64,000 nucleotides of DNA. It comes from Coniella vitis (taxonomy: Eukaryota > Ascomycota > Sordariomycetes > Diaporthales > Schizoparmaceae). Under the pieces are notes generated by a model that saw only the letters and a program-made list of their open reading frames with translations, ran no database searches and had not been told where the DNA came from. Of this stretch, positions 24,470 to 35,175 are shown in pieces. Every line of letters starts with the position of its first letter. Position 1 is the first letter of the stretch. The position numbers were made by a program, and so were the translations under genes. The stretch is taken from the NCBI GenBank assembly GCA_011317545.1, contig WUJK01000001.1:5047721-5111720 (forward strand), written 5' to 3'.

Positions 24470-25560
24470 CTAGCGGCCGAATACTCTAACCCGGTACCTA
24501 ACGAACTAAAAGATACCTATACCCCTACCTCCTAAGATATAAAAAACGTCGATATCGATATAGATAAAGCCCTAGAGAGTATAATCGTACTTAAACGTAA
24601 GCCCCTTTCTTAGCTAGCGAACTTTAAGGGTATATATATTTAATTCCTAGCTTAGGAGTATATTATAAGGTATAAACTCGTCCGAGATACTTACTTTATC
24701 GGGAATTATATAGATAAGTTCTAAGAAATCTATAAATATCTAAAGGGAGACGTAAAGGTTATAACGAGGAGCTATTATATCGTAGGAGGAGAGTATAGCC
24801 TTTAGAAACCCTCCTTATTCCTATAATAGCTCCGCTACCGATATTATAACGAGAACTATATTATTACTACTTCTTAAAGGCTCCGGAGCTTTACTTAGAA
24901 AAAAGGCTAACCCTTCCCTAACTTCTTCTCCTAATAGGAGAAGTTATTAGTAGACTCCGGCGGTATAAAGTAGCCGGACTTAGCTAAGTTAATATACCTA
25001 GAAGGCGCTATTAATAGCGTATTATATATATAGCTTATTAGTATAAAAATACCGTTAATATATAATAATTAGGTAAAGAAAGTATTCCGTATCTCGGCTA
25101 AGCTAGAAAGCTATATCGCTATCCGAGATAATAGCTATACTTCGCCCTTAAGCTATTTATCCGGAGCTATAATATAACGCTTTAGAACGACCTAATAAGC
25201 GGGAGGAAACGGATAGAAACTATAAAACCCTTATACGGATCCCGATAGGGATATAGCTATAACTAATATTAATACTCTATAGGCTAATAAGTAGTATATA
25301 AGGTAGGTTAATTAAGCGGAGATTAGGCGTAGGAAAGAGTAGGGATTTTATTATAGGTATAGATATTCGAACTATAGAATCGCTTATTACCCCTTCCTAC
25401 CCGTACGCCCGCTTAATAGCTTAGGAGCTATATAGGAGACGGAAATTAATATCGCTAATACTAACCTTATCGACCTTAATAATATTACCGAGGAATAGGA
25501 GGAAGATTAGCTACTCCTATATAAAGTCGTATATAGGAGCTTATAGGTTTTAACTTTAGC
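24470..25560 (+). pseudogene. Gypsy2 gag remnant
   Basis: The + strand reading has many stops. Near 25345-25395 it holds a degenerate zinc knuckle, GFYYRYRYSNYRIAYYP, in which tyrosines stand where the C-C-H-C ligands are expected, as G-to-A and C-to-T changes would give. Upstream, a helix-rich, Trp-poor frame fits a Gypsy capsid. Confidence is moderate because of the decay. Confidence 0.55.
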
Positions 25561-26109
25561 TTATAAGAAGCAAAGTATTAGATAAATAGAAACTATTTTA
25601 TAATAAACCTATTCTATAATTTAACTCTATTTATCCTAATACTTATTAATTCTAACTATAACTATTATTCTACTATAAGCGATACGCTTATATATAAGTT
25701 AAGATTTCTATATATACCTATCCCGCCTAAAACCCTTTATTAATTATTAAGGGAGAGAATATCGTATAAATAGCCCGTTATCCGCTATATAACCTACCTT
25801 AATATAAACCTAAACGGGTATTTATATCGTATTTAGGCTTATATAATCCCCCGCCTTTAGTATAACCTCGTTTTAGGAAAACCTTAGGTAGAAAGAGAGA
25901 GGGTAATATATATAGCTTATAAGCACCGCTTAAGTATCGGACGAATAGGAGGATTAAAGGTTTAGGAATAAGGATATAACCCTAAGAACTTTAATTATAT
26001 ATCCGTTAATACCCTTATTATCTAGAGTAAAGTTCGGTATATAAAACGCTTAAATACCGCTTAAATAGCGTTCTTTAGTATTATAATAGCCGATATTATT
26101 AAGGCCCTA

Positions 26110-29100
26110 TTACCGAAAGTAAAATCCTCGGTTAATAAGAAACTCCCTCTAAAGTATTACGAGTTCCGGAACCTCTTTAATAAGGATATAGCTTCCGCGC
26201 TACCGCTATATAAAAAGGGAGCGGATTATAAGATTCGGCTATATAAGAAGGCAGATAGGTTTATTATAAATACCTTATAGGGCCCGTTATACGGGATATC
26301 TAGAGAAGAACTTATCGTATTAAGGAAGACTCTTACCGAGCTATTCGATATAAACTATATTAGAGCTAATAGCTCCTTAGTAGGAGCTCCCGTAATCTTT
26401 ATTAAGAAACTAAGGGGTAGCCTCCGTTTTTATATAAATTATCGTATACTTAATACTATTTCGGAAGCCGACCGCTACCTATTCCCCTTTATTAAAGAGA
26501 CCTTATCTAATATTATAAACGCTAAATATTTTACTAAGCTCGATATATAAGTAGCGTTTTATAAGCTTTATATTAAGGAAGGAGATAAATAGAAGACCGC
26601 CTTTCGTATAAGGTATAGCCTCTTCGAGTAGCTAATAACCCCGTTCGGACTTATAGGCGCTCCCGCGATATTCCAGCGCTATATTAATAATACTCTACGC
26701 CCCTACCTAGATATCTTCTATTTAGCTTATATCGATAATATTCTAGTATATACCGATAGTATAGCTAAAGATTACCGAGTAAAGGTAAAGCTAGTATTAC
26801 GCGCTCTTAAAATAGTAGATCTAAATTTAAATATCGCTAAGTATAAATTCGGCGTAACCGAGATAAAGTACCTAGGCTTTATTATTAAAGCAGGGGTAGG
26901 GATTTATATAAACCTAGAGAAGGTATACGCTATATATAATTAAGAGGCTCCGAAAACGGTTAAGGGAGTCCGTAGCTTTCTAAGATTCGTAAACTTCTAT
27001 TATTAGTTTATTACTAATTATTTCGAAGTTATAGGGCCCCTCCTAGCCTTAACTAAGAAGGGGGTCCTATTTAAGTTCGGGGAGTAGGAAGAAGCTATAT
27101 TCGAATAACTAAAGTATCTCTTTATTAGTAAGCCTATATTCGCTTAATAGGATCCGGATAAGGAGATAATATTAAAGGCGGATTATTCTAGTTATTCGTT
27201 AGGCGGCTACCTCTCTTAGAGGGACGAGTATAATATCCTCCGCCCGGTAATATACTACTTACGCTACCTAAGCCCCGTAGAGTATAATTATAAGATCTAT
27301 AATAAAGAACTACTAGCTATTATTAATTATTTAAGAGTATAGGATATAGAGCTTAGGGGTATTATACTACTATTTATAATTTACTCGGATTATAAGAACC
27401 TCGAATATTTTATAATATTATAGTATCTTACCGAAAGGTAGGTCTACTAATCCGAGATAATAGCTTATTTTCGATACTACTTAATCTACTATATAGGAGT
27501 AGCTAATAAGCGTTTAAACGCCCTTTCGAGGAGGGAATAGGATATACTATATAATATATCTAATAAACGCCTTACCGGTAGGTAAATCTAGCTTTTACTA
27601 TTAATAGAGATAAGCTAAGTTATAGTATACGATAAGCTACTATTAATAAGTAGTAAGGTTTTTATATAAGAGGAGCTCTAACGCTTATAGGATAACGCTA
27701 CCTCGCGTAATAAGGTATATTCCTAGCTTATAGGCGTAATCCGTAGGGGTAAACGCTTTTTTCCCCCTTACCTACGGATATCCGAAGGTAAGCTTATTAA
27801 GGTATCTATAATAGAATACTCGATCGATAAGAAAGGATTACTTAGGTTCTACGAATAGCTCTAGTTACCGGATTAGGAACCCCTATATACTAAATTAACG
27901 TAGAGTATCTATAATTCTACCCTATCTAGCTACTTAGGGAGGGATATTACTATTATAATAATAATAAGGGGCTATTCCTAGCTAAATATATACCGTAGTA
28001 TTCGGCGGTTTATATAAAATTACGATATTTATAAACGTAAGACGGTATAGAGATATTAAAGGAAGGGCCTTCTTAAGCCCCTATTAATACCTAAGCGGGT
28101 ATAAAGCGAGTTATCCGTAGACTTTATAATCGACCTCCCTTATAAGGACGATATAAGAGAAGCTTACTTAATAGTAATTATAGACCGATTAACGAAAGCT
28201 ATTATACTCGAAGCTATATATAGTATAAGCGCGGAAGTATATATAGAGCGGTTCTTATACTATTACTAGCGGTTTTATAGTTTCCCTAAGGTAATAGTTA
28301 GTAACCGAAGCTCGAACTAAATAGGAGGGTTTTAACGCCGATTATATAAGCTTATAAAGATAGAGTAGCGCTTAAGCACTACTTTCTACCTATAAACGGA
28401 TAAAGCTATAGAAAGGGTAAACTAAGAGGTTATAAACTACCTCCGAGCGTTCGTTATATATATATAATTAGATTAGCCGATACTCCTACCTAGCGCTTAA
28501 CTAACTATTAATAATAGGGATATTAATATAATTAGCCTTAGCCTATTCTTTATCCTATATAGCTATTATATAAATCTAATCGAATAGGTAGAGTATAGTA
28601 TATTATTAGCGTAAGCGCCTAGAGTTTAGGCCGAGAATTTTATCTAACGGCTTAAAGATATAACTACTTTCGCTTAAGCCGTAATAGTAGTTATATAATA
28701 ACGAATAGAAGAATCTGCGAATAAGTTATAAATAGTTATAGAGCGGCTTATTAAGGGCGATAAGGTTTAGCTCTCCTTATAAAATATTACTACCGACCGC
28801 CCTTTAAAGAAGTTAGCCTAGCTATATAAGAAGTATACCGTAATATATATTATTAGCCCTTATATAGTAGAATTAGATATCCCGCTAGGTATTTACCCTT
28901 ATTTCTATATAGATCTCCTAATTTAAGCTATATAAGACCCGCTCCCGTTATAAATATAGAGAGAATACCGGCCTAACCCTATTATAATTAAAGAGGGAAA
29001 GGAACCCGAATATTAGGTAGAAAGGATTATTAGAGTATATAATAAACCGTATAAAGGCTATACGAAAATAGATAGAATGCTATAATATAAAGTCCTAGTT

Positions 29101-29200
29101 AAATAGGTTAGATAGGATTAGCTAGATTAATAGCTATTATCCGAATTTAAAGATATAATTACTTTTAAAGAGTTCGAGTAACGCTACAGTAGCGCTATAA
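26110..29200 (+). pseudogene. Gypsy2 pol remnant (RT, RNase H, integrase)
   Basis: The RT begins with LYGISREELIVLRKTLTEL and continues through the fingers and palm to YIDN at 26728-26739, in place of YVDD or YIDD. RNase H lies at about 27150-27370. The integrase carries D at 28120, N at 28303 where the second catalytic D is expected (GAC to AAC), and E at 28411, with D-35-E spacing. A short basic region follows to about 29200. Many stops mean it is inactive. The type is that of common fungal Ty3/Gypsy pol. Confidence 0.8.
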
Positions 29201-29270
29201 ATTATAATAGCCTAAAGTCGTAGAGAAGAAGAGCGGGGAAATTAAGTATTATAGATAAAAAGAAAACTAT

Positions 29271-29930
29271 ATACGAAACGTACGCTAATATAGCTACCTA
29301 CTTATCCTCGCTTACCTCCTCCTTACTATTAGAATTACTCTCCTTAGTTTTATTAGAATAAGGGTTATTATTAATACTACGCTTCGTTTTAATATTAACT
29401 AAGCCCTTACCCTTACTACCCCCTTCTATAAGCTTCGCTAATAGGTCGGTAATATCCTCTAGCGCTACCGCCTAGTAGCGTATAAGCTTATAGCTATAGC
29501 GCTAATATAAAGTTAATAGGATATAAGTAGGGAAGGAGCAGGGGGTATATATACTATAGGTATGCTTATTATTTAATAACCGGACCTCGTTATAGCTAGC
29601 CTAAGTCTTACCTAACTTAGGTAGGTAATTATAGGTATAACGTATAGCGAGAGTAGTAAGGGCCTAAGGGCGGAGAGTATCTAGAGTATATAAGTATAAG
29701 GAGGCGTAAGTAGGGAAAGAGTAATATATACTAGGGTTAGAAGTATTATAGGCGAGGGAATAATTAATTATAATAATAATAGCGGTATATATCTCGTCGG
29801 TTTAGTAAAGGGGGGTATAAGAGTAGCCGGAATTCTTACCCTTTTTATTTATCCTATAGGGGAAATAATAAGCGCCGATTATAATAATTAGTAAGCTATA
29901 AAGAAATAGGGTAAGCGCTACTTACTAATA
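29271..29930 (-). pseudogene. Antisense ORF in the Gypsy2 3' region
   Basis: A minus-strand frame of about 215 codons, opposite to gag-pol, is interrupted by only a few TAG/TAA codons that fit former Gln or Trp. It includes TYSIYTPCSFPTYILLTLY, then AVALEDITDLLAKLIEGG, then a Lys/Ser/Asn-rich hydrophilic tail ending KEEVSEDK and a stop. I do not recognise the product. It is unrelated in sequence to the Gypsy1 antisense frame but occupies the same place behind pol. Confidence 0.45.
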
Positions 29931-30727
29931 TTATAGAGGTAAAAGGAGAGGGGGTTTTTAGAAGCCCTTATAATATATAATAGGTATTACTCGTCTCTAA
30001 TACCCTCGGGGAGGGTAATATAAGGTTAGAGCTACGGGTTAATAGCGATAACGCTTTAAATAAGCTTATTAATAGCCTTATCGAGCTAGGTAGCGGTAGG
30101 GGTAAGGATAGCGGCGGTAGGAGTAGTAACGGGCGCGGTAGAAGTAACCGTAATTATAGCTATAAGTATTACCGCTATAGGAGTAGCTATAGAGCCTATA
30201 GTAATAGCGAGGGCGGCGGCGGTAGGTATAACGGTAGGAGCCGCGCTAGCTTATTTAAAGCGAGTAATAACGTTTATATTATTAATAGAGCTAAATATAA
30301 GTAGAGGATAAATAGGGAAGGCGCGATACTTACCTTATTATTATAGGGGTTAGTTTTATATAACTCGTAAGGGCTTTAGTTTAATTAAAAGGAAGGAATA
30401 ACCCCTAGAGTAGGGGTTAAAGGGGTATTTATACTTTTTCGAGGCTTTAAAGAGTAAAGATATTATATCTATAACCGCCTACTAAGTTAAGGGTATTACT
30501 ATTATTCTATTAACGAATAATAAGCAGTAGAACTTATAAACTCGCCGAGAGCTAGGTTAAAGGGAGCTCCGTAGATATAAGACTCCTTTTATACTCGCTA
30601 AGTATAAGGACGAGGCTCTTTTAATAGGGTAGGCGGGCGTAGCGGCGTTACGTCGTTATACTTTTTAGGTAGCTATTATATTATATACGGCTTTATAAGA
30701 GGGCGTTCGGCCTAAGCGGGGGGGTAA
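29931..30727. other. Gypsy2 3' non-coding region
   Basis: This is a G-rich, C-poor stretch on the + strand with repeated AGCGGTAGGGG- and GGCGGCGGCGG-like runs (30090-30250). No convincing coding frame was found. It ends in the polypurine tract before the LTR. Confidence 0.4.
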
Positions 30728-31064
30728 TATTATAAGCCTACGGGTAAATATACGGCTTCGGTATACTAGGGTACGAAGCCTTAATTAGTATATTCCCTTC
30801 TCGTCTAAAGACTAGTATTATATAAGCGCTAAATAAGAGCGTCTTCCGAGCAGCTTATAAGCTATATAAAAGACTATCGGTAATAGGACCCGTATCGACG
30901 GTAGACCTATAGAAAACTCTATCTATAGGTAGATTCTAAATATAAGAGCTATTTAAGAGCAGCTCTCGCGCCGCTATATAGATACTATACTTACTTCTCT
31001 CCTTAAGTTAGTTAATAATAGAAATTAGGATCGAAATTGCGAACGCTCTCTCGATGCCCGTTCA
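30728..31064 (+). repeat. Gypsy2 3' LTR
   Basis: It starts TATTATAAGCCTACGGGTAA and matches the 5' LTR at 16247-16583 up to CCCGTTCA. The exact end is uncertain: the next bases (ATATCACA) recur as part of the adjoining repeat D unit, so I end the LTR before them. Confidence 0.75.
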
Positions 31065-31065
31065 T

Positions 31066-31610
31066 ATAATATCACAGGCCTACTTATAATATTGCCTTCG
31101 CCCGACGTACCTAATAAGTTAACTAGATCTTCTAAAACGTGTTTAGAAGATTGCGTACCTTTTGCCTTAACCGCCTAAGCAAAAGGTTCCGTACGTTGGA
31201 GATAGCCGTAGGAACGCTAGTTAATTCCTAGAGCCCTATAGGGGCTAGCCCGTTATATATCTTCTAAATAAAATCCTAAGGTCGTAAGTTCGAGCTACGG
31301 AGTGCTAAAAGTCTTAGATACCCCTTCCGTATAAACTTCGGCTTATAAAGTAACGTTACGGGTAAGCTTTAGGGGTCCGATGTTATTAGAGGAGGAAGGG
31401 AGGTGATATTATAGGCCTACCTGTGATATTGCCTTCGCCCGATATACCTAATAAGTTAACTAGATCTTCTAAAACGTATTTAGAAGATTGCGTACCTTTT
31501 GCCTTAACCGCCTAAGCGAAAGGTTCCGTACGTCGGAGACGGCCGTAGGAACGCTAATCAATTCCTAGAGCCTAACAGGGGCTAGCCCGTTATAGTAATA
31601 TAACCGTCTT
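31066..31610 (+). repeat. Tandem pair of hairpin repeat D
   Basis: Two units, about 31066-31410 and 31411-31610, begin with variants of GTGATATCACAGGCCTACCT and share TGCCTTCGCCCGA, the palindrome around AAAACGTGTTTAGAAGA, a second stem (ACCTTTTGC / GCAAAAGGT), and GGGGCTAGCCCGTTATA. The first unit also holds 160 bp with a T-arm-like GGTCGTAAGTTCGAGCTACG. It is the same repeat as at 4295-4440. No protein is encoded. Confidence 0.65.
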
Positions 31611-31619
31611 TATCTTTCT

Positions 31620-32343
31620 ATCGAAACTTTTAGTTTTAAGATATTACCTTATTCTCTCTATACTTCCAAAGGGTGGTTATACCGTATAATAGATAGTATT
31701 TCGCGCTATTCTACGTATATAAAATAAGGAAAACGATATAATAGGAATAGTATTCCTATAAATACCTATAAGTTCTAGCTATAATAATTTTCCTTATTAG
31801 TATATTAACTTTATATAGTTTCTCGTATTTTATCGGCGGAGAAGAAGCTTTATATATAAGAGGCTAATACGTATAAGGAGCTTTATAAGGCTTATTATAA
31901 GGCGGGGGAGGCGCTTTCTCGCTTAGAGCGTCTTCGTATTTAGCGTAAGTCTCTAGTAAAAAGGAGTATAAAGCTAGTAAATACGGGGTTAGAGTTACTT
32001 AATACTTAGGAGGAGTAGGAAGCCGAGTTTAGTGTAAATACGGTTATCTCCGCGGAATCCGAAGCTACTGCCGAATTATAGGAGATTAGTAGTTTTAAGG
32101 TAATAGATTTTAGTACCTTCCTAGAGTCTATAGACTTATCTACGTCTAATTTCTTCGGTTTAGAGCTTTCTGCTATTAATAGTTTATAACTCTAATTTTC
32201 TTAGGGTTACTATTAGGGGTCCTATTTCCTTAATAAGGGGTCTGGTTATTTCTATAAGTAGCTATTATAATTAAAGATACGAGTAGTCTTATAGCTTAGT
32301 AGTTAGAGTTCCTAGTTTCTTACTAGGAGGTCCGGGGTTCGAT
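31620..32343 (-). mobile_element. Gypsy1-related 3' remnant with antisense ORF
   Basis: On the + strand, 31830-32190 carries a charged coiled-coil-like frame (GEALSRLERLRI, then KSLVKRSIKLVNTGLELLNT) of the same style as the antisense frames in Gypsy1. It is followed by the segment seen in copy 3 before its tRNA-like sequence (AATAAGGGGTCTGGTTATTT). It is therefore the 3' part of a related minus-strand element, cut at the start of TLH block A. Confidence 0.55.
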
Positions 32344-32354
32344 TCCCTAACCCC
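32282..32354 (+). other. tRNA-like sequence (best-paired copy)
   Basis: The anticodon-arm stem is perfect here: CCTAG / CTAGG around the loop TTTCTTA, which would put TCT in the anticodon position. The D-arm (GCTTAGTAGTTAGAGT) and T-arm (CGGGGTTCGATTCCCTA) are as in the other copies. There is no matching acceptor stem. Its right end overlaps the CCCTAACC that opens TLH block A. Confidence 0.6.
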
Positions 32355-33378
32355 TATTCCGCCCCGGACTAAGGCTTACTTCGGCCCCGCCTCTATACTA
32401 CCGGCGCCTGGTCCGTGCGTTTTTAAAGCCTACTTCGTAAGGCCTATTTCAGCTAATCTATAGCGTACGAGTAGGGTTATCGTAACCCTAACCCCAACCC
32501 CCTACCCCCACCTAACCCTAAGCCCCCTAAATACGCGTACGATATTAGCAGCCTTATACTCTAGGGCCTTAGGCTATATCTTATCCTCCCTCTTTATCGG
32601 CCTTCGCTCTCTCGTATAAGTATCGCAGCCTTATAGTAGGTAGGCCTATCGCCTAGGCTATATCCTATTATTCGGCTATATCCCTCGTACGATAATAGCA
32701 GCCTTATATATACCCCGTTAGGCCTATCGCTTAGTTTATATCCTATTATTCGGCTATATCCCTTATACGATAATAGCAGCCTCGTACGTATATAGTTAGG
32801 CCTATCGCCTAGGCTATATCCTATTATTCGGCTTTATCCCTTCGTACGATAATAGTAGCCTTATATAATTAGGCCTAAGGCTAAGTTATATCCTATTATC
32901 CGGCTTTATCCCTTATATAATAATAGCAGCCTTATATAGTTAAGCCTAAAGCTAGGTCTAATCCTATTATTCGGCTTTATCTCTTATACGATAATAATAG
33001 CCTTATATAGTATAGGAGAAGGTAGCCGTCGTTTCTTATAACGCCTTTATCTCCTATACGATAATTATCGCTTTCTTCCGTCGGTCGGTTATTATACCTA
33101 GTAACTTACTCTAACTTTCCTAGAGTCTTCGGCGATATTCCCTTCCTACTATATAAAGAACTTCTTCCCTCCCCTTTCCCTTTCGCTTTTTTTCCTCCTT
33201 CTTTATTCTACCTTTCTTTTTATAAAAAAGCTAGGTATCGTTAACCGTATATCCTATTTAATATTACTACTTCGCCCTCCCCTCCCCTTTCTCCCTACCG
33301 TTTATACTAACTACCTAGCCGTATAATAGAAGAAACTCTACTACTTCTAAGAAAACCCCTAAGAAACCCGTCTATACG
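32344..33378 (+). repeat. TLH block A, upstream region with tandem array
   Basis: This is homologous to 55333-56357. It opens with CCCTAACCCC and a decayed form of the hairpin seen intact in block B. From about 32550 to 33010 there is an array of roughly 65-75-bp units containing GATAATAGCAGCC and ATTCGGCTTTATCCC. A pyrimidine-rich stretch (33100-33300) leads to the small gene. Compared with block B it shows C-to-T and G-to-A changes throughout. Confidence 0.75.
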
Positions 33379-33838
33379 ATAGCTACCTTTACCTTTACCC
33401 TCTCCGTTCGCTATATAAACCTAGGTATTTAGAATAGCCGGCGCGGCCTAATCCTCTACTTTACCTACCCTACCTCGTATATAGCCTTAACTACTTTAGC
33501 TAAAAATAATACTAAGTAAGACCTTTTAGTTCTACCCGATACCGATATTCGCCTCTCGGCTAATAACTTTAGTATAATTATTATTATTATTATCGCTAAG
33601 ATCCTCGGGTATAATTTATACTTTTTAGCTATCTTAGTTACTTATACCGGCCGCCCTAAGGCCGTATATTATAAGCACCGCTATTATATACGAAACTTCC
33701 CCTTCGACTAATATCTCTTCGTTACTAGCTAATAATAGAATACCTATACTAATTATATCTAGGACTTATATATAGCTTAGTATTAAAGCCGGCTTATACT
33801 ACTATTAGTAAAGGGGAGAGAGATTCCTAGGGGTTTAT
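33379..33838 (+). pseudogene. Block A copy of the small unknown gene
   Basis: This matches the gene at 56358 in block B codon for codon at first, but its start ATG is ATA, and several Gln, Arg and His codons are changed (CAC to TAT, CAG to TAG). It ends near the insertion point of Gypsy1 copy 3; TTTAT at 33834-33838 is the left target duplication. Confidence 0.7.
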
Positions 33839-34429
33839 TATAATAATCCTTGCCTGAATCCCGGATTCTGGAAGTACCTATAAGTTATATATTAGCAGGT
33901 GGGGAAGTATTACCTTTAAGTCTTCGTACGTTGTCGAGCAATATCAAGTATCACAAGTAATCAAGAGGGATTACCCTATTATATAAAATAATACTTAGAT
34001 TTACAACTAAAGACTATAAGGAAACTATCTAATATTAAGCCGTAAACTCCTATCCTTATATCCTTCTGTTGTTTTAGTAAGTTGATATAGTCGATATCGA
34101 TCTTATCGATCTATAGTATGCTAGTCGATACAGTCGATATCGATTCTATCGATCGTACAACTATCAGGACCCTAACCCTGATTATATTATTATAAGTATC
34201 CGGATATCCTTATATAAGAGATCCCTATCGGTCCGTTAAGGTTCCGATTTACTAGCATATAGTTACGCTAGCCTATTCTTATAACCTATATATTTATAGG
34301 TTATAATATTATCTCCCTTCTATTAGTCTTTATCCCTAAAGACCTATAATATTTCCGTAAGTAGTCCTGCCTAACATTCTTACTTCGGATTATACTTTCC
34401 TAATTCGTTATATTATCGTCTTCTCGTAT

Positions 34430-35020
34430 AACGAAACCTTATTCGTTAAACCTAAGGTCTAATTTTATTAAATAGAAGTTATCCTTATACTTAATTATTC
34501 TTTCGAACGCCTTCGAGATACGTCCTTATTCTTACTACGATTCTAAGGGTAAGACTTCTTATTAAGTTTCCCTTAGTGATTCTTCTCGCTACGCCGAGTA
34601 CGTACGTTTAAAGCTTCCTCGTTACGATATTTTGGAGACGACTAATTCCGCCGACCTTCTATATATCTCTTCGCAGTATTAAAAGTTAGAGGATAAGATT
34701 AAGGAGCTGGAAGATAAACTAATACGTTTATATAAGCAGAAGAAGATATAGCGAGAGCGGATAGCGCGTGCTATTCGTTATAGTTTATCGAATCTAGAAG
34801 ACCTAGATCGTATAAAACGTAAGGAGGTAGAGAGGGAGCGTTTAGCCGCCGAGGCTAAATATCGTTCTATAGAACCGACCGTTCCTAAAGGCCCGTTGCC
34901 TAAGGGTTTTATAATTACCGCATTAGAGGATTTTAATTAGTCTGGGTTTTCTCCGTTATCTCCGTCTGATTTTCTTATTAGTAATTTATAGGGTGCTAGG
35001 GCTTCCGGTTTATAACTTTA
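34430..35020 (+). pseudogene. Antisense coiled-coil ORF in Gypsy1 copy 3
   Basis: This frame lies opposite to gag-pol with TAG/TAA interruptions. Its second half is clear: KLEDKIKELEDKLIRLYKQK, then RERIARAIRYSLSNLEDLDR, then a PKGPLPKG tail like copy 1. It lies between the 3' LTR and the tRNA-like sequence. Product function is unknown; a coiled coil is inferred from the heptad spacing of Leu/Ile. Confidence 0.5.
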
Positions 35021-35100
35021 ATTCCTTTAGAGTTACTACTAGTAGTTCTTAATAAGGGGTCTAGTTATTCCTATAGGTAGCTATTATAGTTAAAGATATA

Positions 35101-35175
35101 AGTAGTCTTATAGCTTAGTAGTTAGAGTTCCTAGTTTCTTGCTAAGAGGTCCGGGGTTCGATTCCCTATAGTACC
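35101..35175 (+). other. tRNA-like sequence in Gypsy1 copy 3
   Basis: It is the same tRNA-like sequence as in copy 2 and in the opposite orientation to gag-pol in both, so it is a fixed part of the element. It shows the D-arm pattern, anticodon-arm-like hairpin and GGTTCGATTCC T-arm. The acceptor stem is missing. Confidence 0.6.

Larger units (their letters stand above)
24434..30727 (+). mobile_element. Gypsy2 internal region, RIP-inactivated
   Basis: This is the main body of a second Ty3/Gypsy family that is clearly different from Gypsy1 in its RT and integrase. It runs from the TTATT duplication left by copy 2 to the purine-rich CTAAGCGGGGGGGTAA before the 3' LTR. It includes gag, pol and a 1.5-kb 3' region with an antisense frame. 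With its LTRs and leader, and without the nested copy 2, the element is about 7.3 kb. Confidence 0.85.
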
